Origin: Afipia sp. P52-10
GTDB lineage: Bacteria > Pseudomonadota > Alphaproteobacteria > Rhizobiales > Xanthobacteraceae
Assembly: GCF_000516555.1 (NCBI RefSeq)
Contig: NZ_AZSJ01000007.1
Span: 283,065 to 347,064, forward strand
DNA: 64,000 bases
Direction: 5' to 3'
The notes under the pieces: model-generated
The model's database searches: none
What the model saw: only the letters and a program-made list of their open reading frames with translations
Told to the model about the DNA's origin: nothing
Program-made: the position numbers and the translations under genes
Part shown: positions 9,751 to 19,875 of the stretch, in pieces
How the letters are laid out: each line of letters opens with the position of its first letter
How positions within the stretch are numbered: the first letter of the stretch is position 1

Positions 9751-9955
9751 GGGCTGCTGAATAACGCAGCTGAACGGCCTTGTCGCCCCGCTTTTAGGCG
9801 GCAACAGCGTTGATTTTAAGGGGCTTTCCACCGGAATCGGCGGCCAGGGAGGCGCCGAAGGCTGCGCCTCTCGGTTGCCGTACCGCGCCACCTCGGCTAA
9901 ACCCGCTGCGCGCCGCGCCATTTGCGGATTCTCGCTCATTTTCCTTAGGGTTGTC

Positions 9956-11728
9956 ATGCATCGCTACCGGTCCCACACCTGCGGCGCGCTTCGCGCCAGC
10001 CACATCGACGAGATCGTCCGCCTGTCCGGCTGGGTCCATCGCGTCCGGGATCACGGTGGCCTGCTGTTCATCGACCTGCGCGATCATTACGGGCTGACCC
10101 AGTGCGTGGCCGACCCCGATTCGCCCGCCTTCAAGGCGGCCGAGACGCTGCGTGCGGAATGGGTGGTGCGGATCGACGGCAAGGTCCGCCGCCGCCCGGA
10201 GGGCACCGACAACGCTGAACTGCCGACCGGCGAGGTCGAGGTGTTCATCAACGAGATCGAGGTGCTCGGCCCCGCCGCCGAGCTGCCGCTGCCGGTGTTC
10301 GGCGATCTCGATTATCCCGAGGACGTGCGGCTGAAGTACCGCTTCCTCGACCTGCGTCGCGAGCGGCTGCACAAGAACATCATGACGCGCGGGCAGATCA
10401 TCGATTCGATGCGCCGCCGGATGAAGGAGGGCGGCTTCTTCGAATTCCAGACGCCGATCCTGACTGCATCGTCGCCCGAAGGCGCGCGCGACTTCCTGGT
10501 GCCGAGCCGCATCCATCCGGGCAAGTTCTATGCGCTGCCGCAGGCGCCGCAGCAGTACAAGCAGCTCCTGATGATGTCGGGCTTCGACCGCTACTTCCAG
10601 ATTGCGCCGTGTTTCCGCGACGAGGATCCGCGCGCCGACCGTCTGCCCGGCGAGTTCTATCAGCTCGATGTCGAAATGAGCTTCGTCGAGCAGGAGGACG
10701 TGTTCTCGACCATGGAGCCCGTCGTCACCGGCGTCTTCAACGAGTTTGCCAACGGCAAGCCGGTGACGACGCCCTGGCCGCGCATTCCGTTCGCCGAGGC
10801 GATCCAGAAATACGGCTCCGACAAGCCCGACCTGCGCAATCCACTGGTGATGCAGGATGTCTCCGGGCACTTCCGCGGCTCCGGTTTCAAGGTGTTCGCG
10901 CGCATGCTGGAAGACCCGAAGAACCAGGTCTGGGCGATTCCGGGGCCGGGCGGCGGGTCGCGCGCCTTCTGCGACCGGATGAACTCGTGGGCGCAGGGCG
11001 AAGGCCAGCCGGGCCTCGGCTACATCATGTGGCGTGAGGGCGGCGAGGGCGCAGGTCCGCTCGCCAACAACATCGGGCCTGAGCGCACCGCAGCGATCCG
11101 CGGTCAGCTCGGCCTGAAGGAGGGCGACGCCGCGTTCTTCGTCGCCGGTGATCCGGCGAAGTTCTGGAAGTTCGCAGGGCTCGCGCGCACCAAGGTCGGC
11201 GAGGAATTGAACCTCGTCGACAAGGAGCGTTTTGCGCTCGCCTGGATCGTCGATTTCCCGATGTACGAGTATGACGAGACCGAGAAGAAGATCGACTTCT
11301 CGCATAACCCGTTTTCGATGCCGCAGGGCGGGTTGGACGCGCTGACGACGCAGGACCCGCTGACCATCAAGGCCTTCCAGTACGACATCGTCTGCAACGG
11401 CTACGAGATTGCATCGGGCGGCATCCGCAACCATCGCCCCGAGGCGATGGTGAAGGCGTTCGAGATCGCGGGCTACGGCGAGAAGGACGTGATCGAGCGG
11501 TTTGGTGGCATGTATCGTGCTTTCCAGTACGGCGCACCGCCGCATGGTGGCATGGCCGCCGGAATTGACCGGATCGTCATGTTGCTCTGCGGCACGACCA
11601 ACCTGCGCGAAATCTCACTCTTCCCGATGAACCAGCGCGCGGAAGACCTGCTGATGGGCGCACCGTCGGAGGCGACCACGAAGCAGCTCCGGGAGCTTCA
11701 CATCCGGCTCAATTTGCCGCAGAACTAA
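9956..11728 (+). CDS. aspS: aspartyl-tRNA synthetase
   Basis: 590-residue class II synthetase that charges tRNA-Asp (in many alphaproteobacteria also tRNA-Asn, being non-discriminating; not decidable here). It has the N-terminal OB anticodon-binding fold ([13 protein letters not shown]), motif 2 as [11 protein letters not shown], the bacterial GAD insertion domain in the middle, and motif 3 as [13 protein letters not shown]. The length matches bacterial AspRS. ATG 9956 is chosen after TTAGGG; the frame upstream has no homologous N-terminus. It is divergent from rnd and followed by the malic-enzyme gene 104 nt downstream. Confidence 0.98.
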   Translation: MHRYRSHTCGALRASHIDEIVRLSGWVHRVRDHGGLLFIDLRDHYGLTQCVADPDSPAFKAAETLRAEWVVRIDGKVRRRPEGTDNAELPTGEVEVFINEIEVLGPAAELPLPVFGDLDYPEDVRLKYRFLDLRRERLHKNIMTRGQIIDSMRRRMKEGGFFEFQTPILTASSPEGARDFLVPSRIHPGKFYALPQAPQQYKQLLMMSGFDRYFQIAPCFRDEDPRADRLPGEFYQLDVEMSFVEQEDVFSTMEPVVTGVFNEFANGKPVTTPWPRIPFAEAIQKYGSDKPDLRNPLVMQDVSGHFRGSGFKVFARMLEDPKNQVWAIPGPGGGSRAFCDRMNSWAQGEGQPGLGYIMWREGGEGAGPLANNIGPERTAAIRGQLGLKEGDAAFFVAGDPAKFWKFAGLARTKVGEELNLVDKERFALAWIVDFPMYEYDETEKKIDFSHNPFSMPQGGLDALTTQDPLTIKAFQYDIVCNGYEIASGGIRNHRPEAMVKAFEIAGYGEKDVIERFGGMYRAFQYGAPPHGGMAAGIDRIVMLLCGTTNLREISLFPMNQRAEDLLMGAPSEATTKQLRELHIRLNLPQN

Positions 11729-11832
11729 GCTTGCGGAGCGGCACTATGCCAGGCTGCGCTGCAACGCAGTCTGGTGCAGGTAAGAAGACTGATTGGGGCG
11801 GCGCACACCCGCAAAGGCGCCAGAGGGAATGC

Positions 11833-14142
11833 ATGTCGTCATCGGGTTCTGAAGACCTCAACGCTGCGGCACTGGCGTATCATCGGCTGCCGAAGCCCGG
11901 AAAGCTCGAAATCAAGGCCACCAAACCGCTCGGCAACCAGCGTGACCTGGCGCTGGCCTACTCGCCGGGCGTTGCCGCCGCCTGCGAGGCGATCGCCGCC
12001 GATCCGCAGGAGGCCGCGTCACTGACGAGCCGCGCCAACCTGGTCGCCGTGGTGTCGAACGGCACCGCCGTCCTCGGCCTCGGCAATATCGGCCCGCTGG
12101 CGTCGAAGCCGGTGATGGAGGGCAAGGCGGTGCTGTTCAAGAAGTTCGCCGGCATCGATGTGTTCGACATCGAGATCAAGGCGGACACGATCGACAGCGT
12201 GGTGCAGACGGTGGCGGCGCTGGAGCCGACCTTCGGCGGCATCAACCTCGAAGACATCAAGGCGCCCGAGTGCTTCGACATCGAAGCCCAGCTCAAGGAG
12301 CGCATGAAGATCCCGGTGTTCCACGATGACCAGCACGGCACCGCCATCATCGTCGCGGCCGCTGTCGAGAACGCGATGCTGCTGACCGGCAAGAAGATCG
12401 AGAACGTCAAGATCGCCGCGGTCGGCGCGGGCGCTGCCTCGCTCGCCTGTCTCAACCTGCTCGTCTCGATGGGCGCGCAGAAGAAGAATATCTTCGTCTC
12501 CGACAAGGACGGCGTGATCCACGAAGGCCGCAACACGCGGATGGACCGCTGGAAGGCCGCCTACGCGCAGAAGACCGATGCGCGGACGCTGGCCGACATC
12601 ATCGTCGGCGCGGATATCTTCATCGGCTTGTCGGGGCCGAACGTGCTGACCCAGGAGATGGTCGCCAAGATGGCCGAGCAGCCGCTGGTGATGGCGCTCG
12701 CCAATCCGACGCCGGAGATCATGCCGGACGAGGTGCGCGCCGTGCGCCCCGACGCGATGATCTGCACCGGCCGGTCCGACTTCCCGAACCAGGTCAACAA
12801 CGTCCTCTGCTTCCCGTTCATGTTCCGCGGCGCGCTCGACTGCGGCGCCACCGCGATCAACGAGGAGATGAAGCGCGCGGCCGCCTCGGCGATCGCAGCG
12901 CTGGCGCGCGAGGCGCCCTCCGATGTGGTGGCGCGCGCCTATGAAGGCGAGGTGCTGGGCTTCGGTCCGGGCTCGCTGATCCCGTCGCCGTTCGATCCGC
13001 GGCTGATCCTGCGCATCTCGCCGGCGGTCGCGAAGGCGGCCATGGACTCCGGTGTCGCCTCGCGGCCGATCCAGGACTTCGACGCTTACAAGGAAACGCT
13101 GGAGCGCTTCGCCTTCCGCTCCGGCTTCGTGATGAAGCCCGTGTTCACCAAGGCGCGGACGCAGCCGGTGCGGGTGATCTATGCTGAGGGTGAGGACGAA
13201 CGTATTCTGCGGGCGACCCAGGCGGTGCTGGAGGAGAAGCTCGCCAAGCCGATCCTGGTCGGCCGCCCGTCGGTGGTGGAGGCGCGGCTGAAGCGATTTG
13301 GTCTGTCGATCCGCGCCGGTCACGACTTCGACCTGGTCAATCCGGACGACGATCCGCGCTATCGTTCCTACGTGCAGGACTATATCGATGCGGCCGGCCG
13401 CTCGGGTATCACACCGGAGGCGGCGCGGACGCTGGTGCGCACCAACAACACCGTGATCGCGGCGCTCGCGGTGCGGCGCGGCGAGGCGGACGCGATGATC
13501 TGCGGCGTTGAGGGGCGCTTCCTCAGCCACCTGCGGCGCATCCGCGAGATCATCGGCCTGACGCCGGGCATGCAGGATTTCGCCGCGCTCGCGCTGGTGA
13601 TCACCTCGAATGGGGCGTTCTTCATCAGCGATACCCATGTCCGTCCCGATCCGTCGGCGGAGGAGCTTGCGGAAATCGCTGCCCTCGCGGCGCGGCATGT
13701 GGAGCGCTTCGGCCTGAAGCCAAAAATCGCGTTCCTGTCGCACTCGAACTTCGGCAGCTACGACACGGCTTCAGCGCGCAAGATGCGGCGGGCCACCGAA
13801 CTGCTGCACGCGGCGCATCCTGAACTGGAGGCGGACGGCGAGATGCATGGCGATTCCGCGCTGACGCCGCTGGCGCGCCAGCGGGTGCTGCCCCACACCT
13901 GCCTGGAAGGCGCCGCCAACATCCTGGTGATGCCGAACCTCGATGCCGCCAACATCGCCTATCAGATGACCAAGGCGCTGACCGACGCGTTGCCGGTCGG
14001 GCCGATCCTGATCGGTCCGGCGCGTCCGGCGCATATCCTGACGCCATCTGTGACCGCACGCGGCGTGCTCAACATGACCGCGGTTGCGGCGGTTGAGGCC
14101 CAGGCGCAGGCTGCACGCGGGCAGCCGACGCTGTTCGCCTGA
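11833..14142 (+). CDS. maeB: NADP-dependent malic enzyme with C-terminal phosphotransacetylase-like domain
   Basis: 769-residue hybrid enzyme. Residues 1 to about 430 form the malic enzyme, decarboxylating malate to pyruvate, with YSPGVAAAC, the metal/malate-binding FHDDQHGTA and the Rossmann segment VGAGAASLA. Residues about 440-769 are homologous to phosphotransacetylase ([12 protein letters not shown], then ESxIxGP-like LIGPARPAH). In rhizobial TME/DME-type enzymes this part is regulatory and not catalytic. ATG 11833 follows AGAGGGA. The gene ends 146 nt before a strong terminator, with an interspersed repeat in between. Confidence 0.96.
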   Translation: MSSSGSEDLNAAALAYHRLPKPGKLEIKATKPLGNQRDLALAYSPGVAAACEAIAADPQEAASLTSRANLVAVVSNGTAVLGLGNIGPLASKPVMEGKAVLFKKFAGIDVFDIEIKADTIDSVVQTVAALEPTFGGINLEDIKAPECFDIEAQLKERMKIPVFHDDQHGTAIIVAAAVENAMLLTGKKIENVKIAAVGAGAASLACLNLLVSMGAQKKNIFVSDKDGVIHEGRNTRMDRWKAAYAQKTDARTLADIIVGADIFIGLSGPNVLTQEMVAKMAEQPLVMALANPTPEIMPDEVRAVRPDAMICTGRSDFPNQVNNVLCFPFMFRGALDCGATAINEEMKRAAASAIAALAREAPSDVVARAYEGEVLGFGPGSLIPSPFDPRLILRISPAVAKAAMDSGVASRPIQDFDAYKETLERFAFRSGFVMKPVFTKARTQPVRVIYAEGEDERILRATQAVLEEKLAKPILVGRPSVVEARLKRFGLSIRAGHDFDLVNPDDDPRYRSYVQDYIDAAGRSGITPEAARTLVRTNNTVIAALAVRRGEADAMICGVEGRFLSHLRRIREIIGLTPGMQDFAALALVITSNGAFFISDTHVRPDPSAEELAEIAALAARHVERFGLKPKIAFLSHSNFGSYDTASARKMRRATELLHAAHPELEADGEMHGDSALTPLARQRVLPHTCLEGAANILVMPNLDAANIAYQMTKALTDALPVGPILIGPARPAHILTPSVTARGVLNMTAVAAVEAQAQAARGQPTLFA

Positions 14143-14147
14143 CCAAA

Positions 14148-14266
14148 GCATTTTCGAGCGCAAGCCTGTCCCGGACTTGATCCGGGATGGATACCCGTTC
14201 GCGTGGAGAAGACGCGTCAAAGAAAGAGCCAGAGCCTCCGGTTCTGATTCCATCAGGACAGGAAAC
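14148..14266. repeat. interspersed repeat (GCATTTTCGAGCG ... GTTCGCGTG ... TTCTGATTCCATCAG type)
   Basis: GCATTTTCGAGCG, then a block with the hairpin CCCGGA-cttga-TCCGGG (14170-14186), then GGATACCCGTTCGCGTGGAG, ACGCGTCAAAGAAAGAG and GTTCTGATTCCATCAGGAC. This order is that of a common intergenic repeat of Bradyrhizobium and Rhodopseudomonas relatives. The CCCGGA/TCCGGG block looks inserted in, or joined to, the main unit. It lies between the maeB stop and its terminator. Family membership is from recognition and was not searched. Confidence 0.55.
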
Positions 14267-14287
14267 TGCCTTGGAAGACTTCTGCTT

Positions 14288-14332
14288 CAGAACGCAGACG
14301 GGCAAGGGGGACGCTCGCCTGCGTTCTGTTTT
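14288..14332 (+). terminator. terminator of maeB
   Basis: CAGAACGCAG (14288-14297) pairs perfectly with CTGCGTTCTG (14319-14328), followed by TTTTC. It is located beyond the repeat, 146 nt after the maeB stop. The remaining DNA up to 14573 holds a minor hairpin (GTGGCGA/TCGCCAC, 14390-14406) and no gene. Confidence 0.75.
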
Positions 14333-14573
14333 CACAGCGTTTTGCGCCGATACAGTTTCGCCATCCGAATCGGCAACGGATCGCGATGAGTGGCGAGGAT
14401 CGCCACCGTTCGATGCGTTTTCCGGATGGGACCGTCTCCACGGCGCGCAAAGAGCTGCAATTGCGGCGAAAGCCGGATCGGCACATCTGACGCGGATGCG
14501 TACCGATGGTGGTTTGAAAAACTCGCCTGCCGGGGCATACTCCGTCTCGGGTGGTGATGAAGGAGATGCTGAG

Positions 14574-14873
14574 ATGCGTTATCTGGGAGCTACCTTGCTG
14601 CTCGCTTCGGCCATGGCGCTGCCGGTGCAGGACGCCAAGGCGCAAGACCCGCTGGCCACCATTGTCGGTGGCGCCATCGGAGCGGGTGTCGGCGCTGCGG
14701 CCACCGGTGGACGTGCGGCCGGCGCGATCGTCGGCGGCGTGATCGGCGCGGGCACAGCCGCCGCGCTCACCTTCGAGCCGCGCCGCGATGGCTATTACTG
14801 GTACGATCGCCGCTGCTGGTACCGTTATCCGAGTGGCGAGTATCGCCTGGTCTCACGCCGCTTCTGCGGCTGA
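14574..14873 (+). CDS. small exported glycine-zipper protein
   Basis: 99 residues: a signal peptide (MRYLGATLLLASAMALP, cleavage near AKA-QDP), then two glycine-zipper-like repeats (IVGGAIGAGVGAA and IVGGVIGAGTAAA), then a Tyr/Trp/Arg-rich tail with two cysteines. Glycine-zipper segments usually insert in or lie against the outer membrane (as in 17-kDa surface antigens), but there is no lipobox Cys here. AAGGAGA at 14560-14566 with 7-nt spacing fixes the start. The frame is open upstream from 14187, but that part lies inside the repeat region. A terminator follows at 14915. Confidence 0.75.
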   Translation: MRYLGATLLLASAMALPVQDAKAQDPLATIVGGAIGAGVGAAATGGRAAGAIVGGVIGAGTAAALTFEPRRDGYYWYDRRCWYRYPSGEYRLVSRRFCG

Positions 14874-14914
14874 TCGGCGCGGGCGAGGCGTCCGCCAGCG
14901 CTGGCAACAACAAG

Positions 14915-14944
14915 GGCCGTCATGATCGTCTATGACGGCCTTTC
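14915..14944 (+). terminator. terminator after the glycine-zipper gene
   Basis: GGCCGTCAT (14915-14923) and ATGACGGCC (14932-14940) form a perfect 9-bp stem with an 8-nt loop, then TTTCC. The rest of the 301-nt gap to 15174 shows no gene; it ends with a GAGGGGG ribosome site for the DoxX gene. Confidence 0.7.
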
Positions 14945-15174
14945 CATGTTGGACGTCCTGTGAGGTTTCATGGAGAGACTACGCGATGTCCTGCGGAGGG
15001 GTATTTCACTTAGGATGCCGTGTACCAACAAGTAGTAAGCGATGTGGCGTTGGGGCCGCACAGGCGAGCGGCCTGATATCTGCAAACGCGGCGTTTGTTG
15101 GTGTTCAGATCGGATAGAGTTCGCACGGCGACGCCGAATCGACCTGCGGAATGATTTTTTGAGGGGGACCGACG

Positions 15175-15639
15175 ATGGTGATGACGATTGGCCGTGTGCT
15201 GTTCGCGCTGCTGTTCATACTCTCCGGTTTGTCAAAGTTCTTCGATCTCGGATCGACCGCGCAGCTGATCGAGGCCAAGCTCGGGATGCCCGAGATGCTT
15301 GCGAATTATGCGACGCAGATCGAAAACGCCACCGGTCTGACACTGTTTCGAGTGCTGGCGATCCTTGCGGCGAGCGTTGAAGTGATCTGCGGCGTGATGA
15401 TCGCTTGCAATCTCGCGACGCGGTTCTTCGCCGCGATCCTGTTGGTGTTCGTAGTGGTGGTGACGTTCTACGTGCACGACTTCTGGAATCAGAGCGGCGG
15501 CAGCGAGCGGCTGAACGACATCGTGCAGGTGCTCAAGAACATGGCGATCGTCGGCGCGCTGCTGATGATCATCGGCTATCGGCCGCCGGTGCTGTCTCAC
15601 AACGTCGAAACGAGCTATCACGACGGGCCGGCGTTGTAG
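15175..15639 (+). CDS. DoxX family inner-membrane protein
   Basis: 154 residues with four hydrophobic segments (about 4-20, 60-78, 82-100, 122-138). The DoxX-type N-terminus reads RVLFALLFILSGLSKF, and the short loop between the middle segments is N-A-T-R. DoxX/DUF417 proteins are associated with quinone or thiol redox processes and occur as single small membrane subunits; the exact function is not known. GAGGGGG lies just before the ATG. It is a single gene, convergent with the DHFR-like gene. Confidence 0.85.
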   Translation: MVMTIGRVLFALLFILSGLSKFFDLGSTAQLIEAKLGMPEMLANYATQIENATGLTLFRVLAILAASVEVICGVMIACNLATRFFAAILLVFVVVVTFYVHDFWNQSGGSERLNDIVQVLKNMAIVGALLMIIGYRPPVLSHNVETSYHDGPAL

Positions 15640-15700
15640 TCAAGACGGCGCGGCCTCTGCAAGAGGTTCCGGCAGAGGTCTGCGGGCGGTGCGATCGTCT

Positions 15701-16264
15701 CTACGCCAGCGGTTTGCGCACCCAGTGCACGACGTTGACGTCATGAGCCGCGTCCAGCACGCGCGTTTCCGTAGGTACGAGTCCGTGCTGGCTGAGAATA
15801 TCGTCCGGATGCCGTGCCGGAATGCCGTGGAAGACCGGCACGCCGCCGGGCAGCGCCAGATGTGGCGCCTGCGACAAATAGAAATCGACGTAGCGATCCA
15901 AGAACATATCGAAGATATCGGTGCCGCCGATGATGGCGACGCGGCCCGCGGTGATGCCGAGCACTGCACCTGCGTCCTCGATCGGCGCGCGCGCGGGATT
16001 CCATAACACGGCCTTTGGATTGGCGTGATCGATGATCGGCCGATCGACCTGACGGGTGGCGATGACGCGCTTGCGGTTGTACGAGTTGGGTTGATCCTCG
16101 AATGAATTGCGGCCATGGACGATGAGATCGACCGTATCGAGCGCCTTGTCGAAGAAGCGCTGGTCGCCGTCGAATTTCAGAGTTTCCGGCATCACGCCGG
16201 TCGCATCCGCAAGCATGCCGTCGCGGGAGACGATGGCATATCCTTCAAATGTCAAATCAGGCAC
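15701..16264 (-). CDS. dihydrofolate reductase-like / RibD C-terminal-type reductase
   Basis: 187 residues with the DHFR-like fold. VSRDGMLAD is near the N-terminus, the NADPH-binding segment is DLIVHGRNSFE, and there is a glycine-rich VAIIGGTDIFDMFL typical of RibD_C/DHFR-like oxidoreductases. It starts with GTG 16264. It lacks the usual WpSLP-like substrate motif of true FolA, so pteridine or flavin-precursor reduction is only suggested by the fold. It lies immediately downstream of the glutathione peroxidase gene (66-nt gap, same strand) and convergent with doxX. Confidence 0.75.
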   Translation of the reverse strand: MPDLTFEGYAIVSRDGMLADATGVMPETLKFDGDQRFFDKALDTVDLIVHGRNSFEDQPNSYNRKRVIATRQVDRPIIDHANPKAVLWNPARAPIEDAGAVLGITAGRVAIIGGTDIFDMFLDRYVDFYLSQAPHLALPGGVPVFHGIPARHPDDILSQHGLVPTETRVLDAAHDVNVVHWVRKPLA

Positions 16265-16330
16265 GTCGCGCTGAACCCTTCTGCAATGGGATGTGATGGA
16301 GCACGGGATCGCTTCGAGGCGGTTGCAGTG

Positions 16331-16888
16331 TCAGCCGAGTTGCCGTGCGATCGCCGTGATGACGCGGGTGTCGGTCGGCGTTACGCGCTCGGCAAACACC
16401 TCGGCGATATGGCCGTCGCGGCCGACCAGGTATTTGTGGAAGTTCCAGCGCGGCAGGTCCTTCGGCCGCTCCAGCGCCGCCCACTTATAGAACGGATGGG
16501 CGTCCGCGCCGCGAACCTCGACCTTCGCCGTCATCGGAAACGTGACGCCATATTGACGATGCGCAGTCTCGGATATCTCGGTGGCGCCTCCCGGCTCCTG
16601 GCTGCCGAAGTCGTTCGAGGGCACGCCGATGACCACGAGGCCGCGCTCGCGGAACATGGTCCACAGCTCCTGCAGGCCGGCATATTGCGGGGTGAAGCCG
16701 CAAAGCGACGCCGTGTTGACGACGAGCAGCGGTTGTCCCGTATAGGCGGCAAGCGCGATCGGCTCACCCGTCAGCGCAGGAAACGAAAATCCATAGGCTG
16801 TACGTTCGCTCATCGCGGTCTGTCCGAGCGCGGGCGAAGCCGCGCTTGCGAGCGCCATGGCGAGCAGGTGCCTGCGGTCGAGGCTCAT
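16331..16888 (-). CDS. exported glutathione/thioredoxin peroxidase family protein
   Basis: 185 residues. An N-terminal signal peptide (SLDRRHLLAMALASAA, Ala-rich, cleavage near ALG-QT) predicts a periplasmic enzyme, which is unusual for a bacterial GPx; the RR pair hints at Tat export. The peroxidase domain has the active-site Cys in NTASLCGFTPQY, the Gln in GSQEPG and the Trp-Asn of RWNFHKYLV, so the catalytic tetrad is complete with Cys in place of Sec. The start at 16888 is chosen because it makes a proper signal peptide; a longer frame to 16936 is less likely. It is probably co-transcribed with the downstream DHFR-like gene. Confidence 0.88.
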   Translation of the reverse strand: MSLDRRHLLAMALASAASPALGQTAMSERTAYGFSFPALTGEPIALAAYTGQPLLVVNTASLCGFTPQYAGLQELWTMFRERGLVVIGVPSNDFGSQEPGGATEISETAHRQYGVTFPMTAKVEVRGADAHPFYKWAALERPKDLPRWNFHKYLVGRDGHIAEVFAERVTPTDTRVITAIARQLG

Positions 16889-17002
16889 GGCTTTTCCAAA
16901 TCGTATCGTCTGTTGCGATGGACAGTGTCCATCCAAACGGCTCGATTTGCAAACAGCGATTGCCGTACGAACCGGTGCGCCGGTCGGTGGCGCCGGAACA
17001 GG

Positions 17003-18889
17003 TCAGTTCAGCGGCACGATGAAGTCGGTGCCGCGGCCGGTTTCCCAGCCAAGTCCGTGATCGGAAATCAGGATCGACCCGCCGGGCCCGATGATCGTTG
17101 CGATCTTCTCCATGGCGTCGGCAGGAATGGCGATGCGGTCGAGCGCTTCGGCCGGATTCAGCGCCGGCGCGACGGCGGTCTCGGTCGTTGCCGCAGCAGC
17201 CTTGCCCTGTCGGGTGCGTGGCGTATCGACAGCCTTGCGGCCGACCTGCGGCAGCGACACCACCGACCAGTGCAGTGCCGACGCGTCGTCCTTGTCGCCG
17301 CGGGCGGTAAAGACATGGGTGCCGAGTGGGCGATCGATATCGGTGATCTCGACTGGAATATCGAACACCGGCTCATAGCCCTGACGGACGTAGAGTTTCT
17401 TCTCCTTGCGGCTGATGAAGACGGCAACATGGCTCAGCCCGCCGCGCCGCTTCACGATGATGGGCTTCACGGCGTCCGGTACTGCCGGTGCTGCGGTCTC
17501 GGCAGACTTGGCGCCGTCGGCCGGTTTTGCTGGTGCGGCTGCTGTTGCAGGCTTCGCGATCTCCGGAATGCGGGCGATATCAGCGGGCTTGGCAATGTCG
17601 TCGACGGGCTGAACGAGCGCGGGCGGAGCCGGTTTTACGTCGGCCGGTGCCGTAGCGACAGGCGAGGTCGTCGCAACCGCCGATGCATCGTTCGTGGCTT
17701 GCTCAGCGACCTTGTTGCCTTCCGTCAAAGCGGGTTGCTGCACCGTCGCGGCGCTCTCCTGCCTTTCAGCCTCGGCGTTTTTAATCGCAGCCGGCGCTGC
17801 TGCAGCGGTCTCCGCATTCGTTTCGCTCACGGGTGCTGCCTGCGTGGGCGCTTCGGTTTTCGCCGTTTCGGCAGACGTCTTCTGGTCTGTCGGAGCATCC
17901 GCCGTCGGTGCCTGGGCCGGTGTTTCGGCCTGGGCCTTGGTCTCTGCCTTGTTCGGCGCCTCGCGGCTTGTCACCTCAAGCATCGCCGCATTGGCGTCCG
18001 ACAGCGTTTTCGTCTTGCCGGCGATCGCTTCGCTGGCGTCAGCAGTGCGCCGCTGCGTTATGGGACCATCCGCCGCGGCCGCCGTGTTGCCAGTCGTGGG
18101 CTGTGCGGAGAGGGCCGGCTGCGTGATCATTTTGGTGATCAGCTTCGGGTGCGTGAAATCGGTCGGAGCGACTTCGCCCGGCGCGACGATCACGCGCGTA
18201 CCCATCCGCGTCCAGGTCCACAGCCGCGCGGCAAATCCGTTCGGCATGCGGATGCAGCCGTGCGAGGCTGCGTAGCCCGGCAGTGCGCCGGTATGGAACG
18301 CTACCCCGGACCAGGTGATGCGCTGCATGTACGGCATCGGCGCATCGTAGAGGTTGGAGACGTGGTCGCGGTTCTTCTGGATGATGCTGAAGACGCCGGT
18401 CGGCGTCGGATGCGTACGCGTTCCGGTGGAGACGTGCGCTTCCGCGAACAGGCCGTTGCTGTCGTACACCTTCATCCGCTGACGCTCGAGTGAGACGGTG
18501 ATGATCAGCGGCCCTTGCGGCTTTGGTGCCCGCTTGGCCGCAACCTCAGCCGGGTCGTCCTTGCGCTTCGCCTTCGCCGCCTTGGCGCGTTTCGGCTTTG
18601 CCGCCGGTCGCGGCGCCAGTCTCGGTGCGGGGCGCGCTTCGTAACTCTCGGTGGGATCCCAGTCCCAGGACGACTGGGCCTGGGCCGTCACCGGGATCGC
18701 GAACAGCGAGACCGCAGCCATCGTGGCGATGCGCGCGGCCCATCTCGTCACGGATGGTGTGGTCGTTTGCGGGATATCTGTGCTGGCGAAATCGCGCTGG
18801 TTACGGTTGCTGACGAGACGAAGTCCGTTCACGCCCCAGGTCCTTCTTGCCGGTCCGGGCGACCTTGCGAATCCAGCGCCCGGTTCCAT
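17003..18889 (-). CDS. L,D-transpeptidase (YkuD) with long Ala/Pro-rich linker and a second degenerate YkuD-like domain
   Basis: 628 residues. A cytoplasmic Arg-rich N-terminus precedes a signal/anchor segment (about 52-70, ending TAQAQ), then a basic Ala/Lys/Pro stretch. The YkuD domain spans about 127-237, with the catalytic motif H199 and SHGCIRM (Cys 212), for 3-3 cross-links or protein attachment to peptidoglycan. A 240-residue linker of Ala, Pro, Thr, Glu and Lys follows. From about residue 490 a second YkuD-like beta-rich segment (VFISRKEKKLYV, PLGTHVFTA) ends with ISDHGLGWETG and has no catalytic Cys. A GTG at codon 20 is an alternative start. It is monocistronic and divergent from creA. 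Confidence 0.9.
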   Translation of the reverse strand: MEPGAGFARSPGPARRTWGVNGLRLVSNRNQRDFASTDIPQTTTPSVTRWAARIATMAAVSLFAIPVTAQAQSSWDWDPTESYEARPAPRLAPRPAAKPKRAKAAKAKRKDDPAEVAAKRAPKPQGPLIITVSLERQRMKVYDSNGLFAEAHVSTGTRTHPTPTGVFSIIQKNRDHVSNLYDAPMPYMQRITWSGVAFHTGALPGYAASHGCIRMPNGFAARLWTWTRMGTRVIVAPGEVAPTDFTHPKLITKMITQPALSAQPTTGNTAAAADGPITQRRTADASEAIAGKTKTLSDANAAMLEVTSREAPNKAETKAQAETPAQAPTADAPTDQKTSAETAKTEAPTQAAPVSETNAETAAAAPAAIKNAEAERQESAATVQQPALTEGNKVAEQATNDASAVATTSPVATAPADVKPAPPALVQPVDDIAKPADIARIPEIAKPATAAAPAKPADGAKSAETAAPAVPDAVKPIIVKRRGGLSHVAVFISRKEKKLYVRQGYEPVFDIPVEITDIDRPLGTHVFTARGDKDDASALHWSVVSLPQVGRKAVDTPRTRQGKAAAATTETAVAPALNPAEALDRIAIPADAMEKIATIIGPGGSILISDHGLGWETGRGTDFIVPLN

Positions 18890-19116
18890 GGAATCTTAGT
18901 CGATAAGTAGCGTCCAGATGTAAAAGGTTCATGAGCACCGCCAAGGATTTAGATCGAATGTGCTGAAATGGTCACATTTGCTGCGAATATGCTCAAAAGC
19001 CTTTTCGCCCCTGCGCAGGAGACGGTCCGACTTTGAACAGAGCGGGCGGCTTCCTACATAGGCGTGCGCCAACCCCGCCGGACGACGCCGAGCGATCCGG
19101 CCATTCGGAGCCATCG

Positions 19117-19665
19117 ATGACCGCGAACGCAGGCGGCCTTGCCCGCATATCCTACCGTCTGGCCTGCCTGGCGCTGTTGTTGCTGACCATGCTCGGCAGC
19201 GCTGCGGCTCAAGCCGCCGACGAGCCGGATCTGATTTTCCGCCGTTCGACGGTGTTCAAATGGCTGTCACCGAACGACAAACTTGCGACCTACGCCCTCG
19301 ACGATCCCGAGGTCGATGGCGTGGCCTGTCACTTCACCGTGCCGGAGAAGGGCGGCTTCAAGGGATGGCTCGGGCTTGCAGAGGAGGTGTCCGATATCTC
19401 CCTGGCCTGCCGCCAGATCGGACCGATTCATTTCAAGCGCAAGTTCGAACAGGGGGAGGACATGTTTCGGCAGCGCCGTTCGCTGTTCTTCAAGAAGATG
19501 CAGATCGTGCGCGGCTGCGACGTGAAGCGAAATGTCCTCGTCTACATGGTCTACTCGGACCGGATCATCGACGGCTCGCCGAAGAACTCGACGTCCTCGG
19601 TGCCGATCATGCCGTGGGGCAGCAACGACGCAGTACAGAAGTGCGCAGACTATGTAACGAATTGA
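19117..19665 (+). CDS. creA: CreA family exported protein
   Basis: 182 residues with a signal peptide (residues about 12-34, ending AAAQAAD). The mature CreA domain shows KWLSPNDKL, DDPEVDGVACHFT, GGFKGWLGLAEE and FFKKMQIVRGCD, all characteristic of the family; the paired cysteines fit a disulfide in the periplasm. The molecular role of CreA is unknown, despite the name taken from the E. coli cre locus; no creBCD genes are nearby. CGGAG precedes ATG 19117; the upstream open frame to 19033 would bury the signal peptide. It is divergent from the L,D-transpeptidase. Confidence 0.9.
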   Translation: MTANAGGLARISYRLACLALLLLTMLGSAAAQAADEPDLIFRRSTVFKWLSPNDKLATYALDDPEVDGVACHFTVPEKGGFKGWLGLAEEVSDISLACRQIGPIHFKRKFEQGEDMFRQRRSLFFKKMQIVRGCDVKRNVLVYMVYSDRIIDGSPKNSTSSVPIMPWGSNDAVQKCADYVTN

Positions 19666-19875
19666 GGCCGCAGGTTCGGAAGTTGGACCCTGCGCGGTCG
19701 AATCGACAAAAGGCCGTGTGTCCGTAAATGGATATCACCTTTTGTTGAAGCGATTCGCGTGAGTTCCCATTTGACTTGAATTGGAACTAGACTGACGCAC
19801 AACCCATTGGTTGCACTCTCGCTTTCGTGATGCTGCGCTGCTAGGATCGGGGCCGGACTTGCTTTGGGGTGGGGG

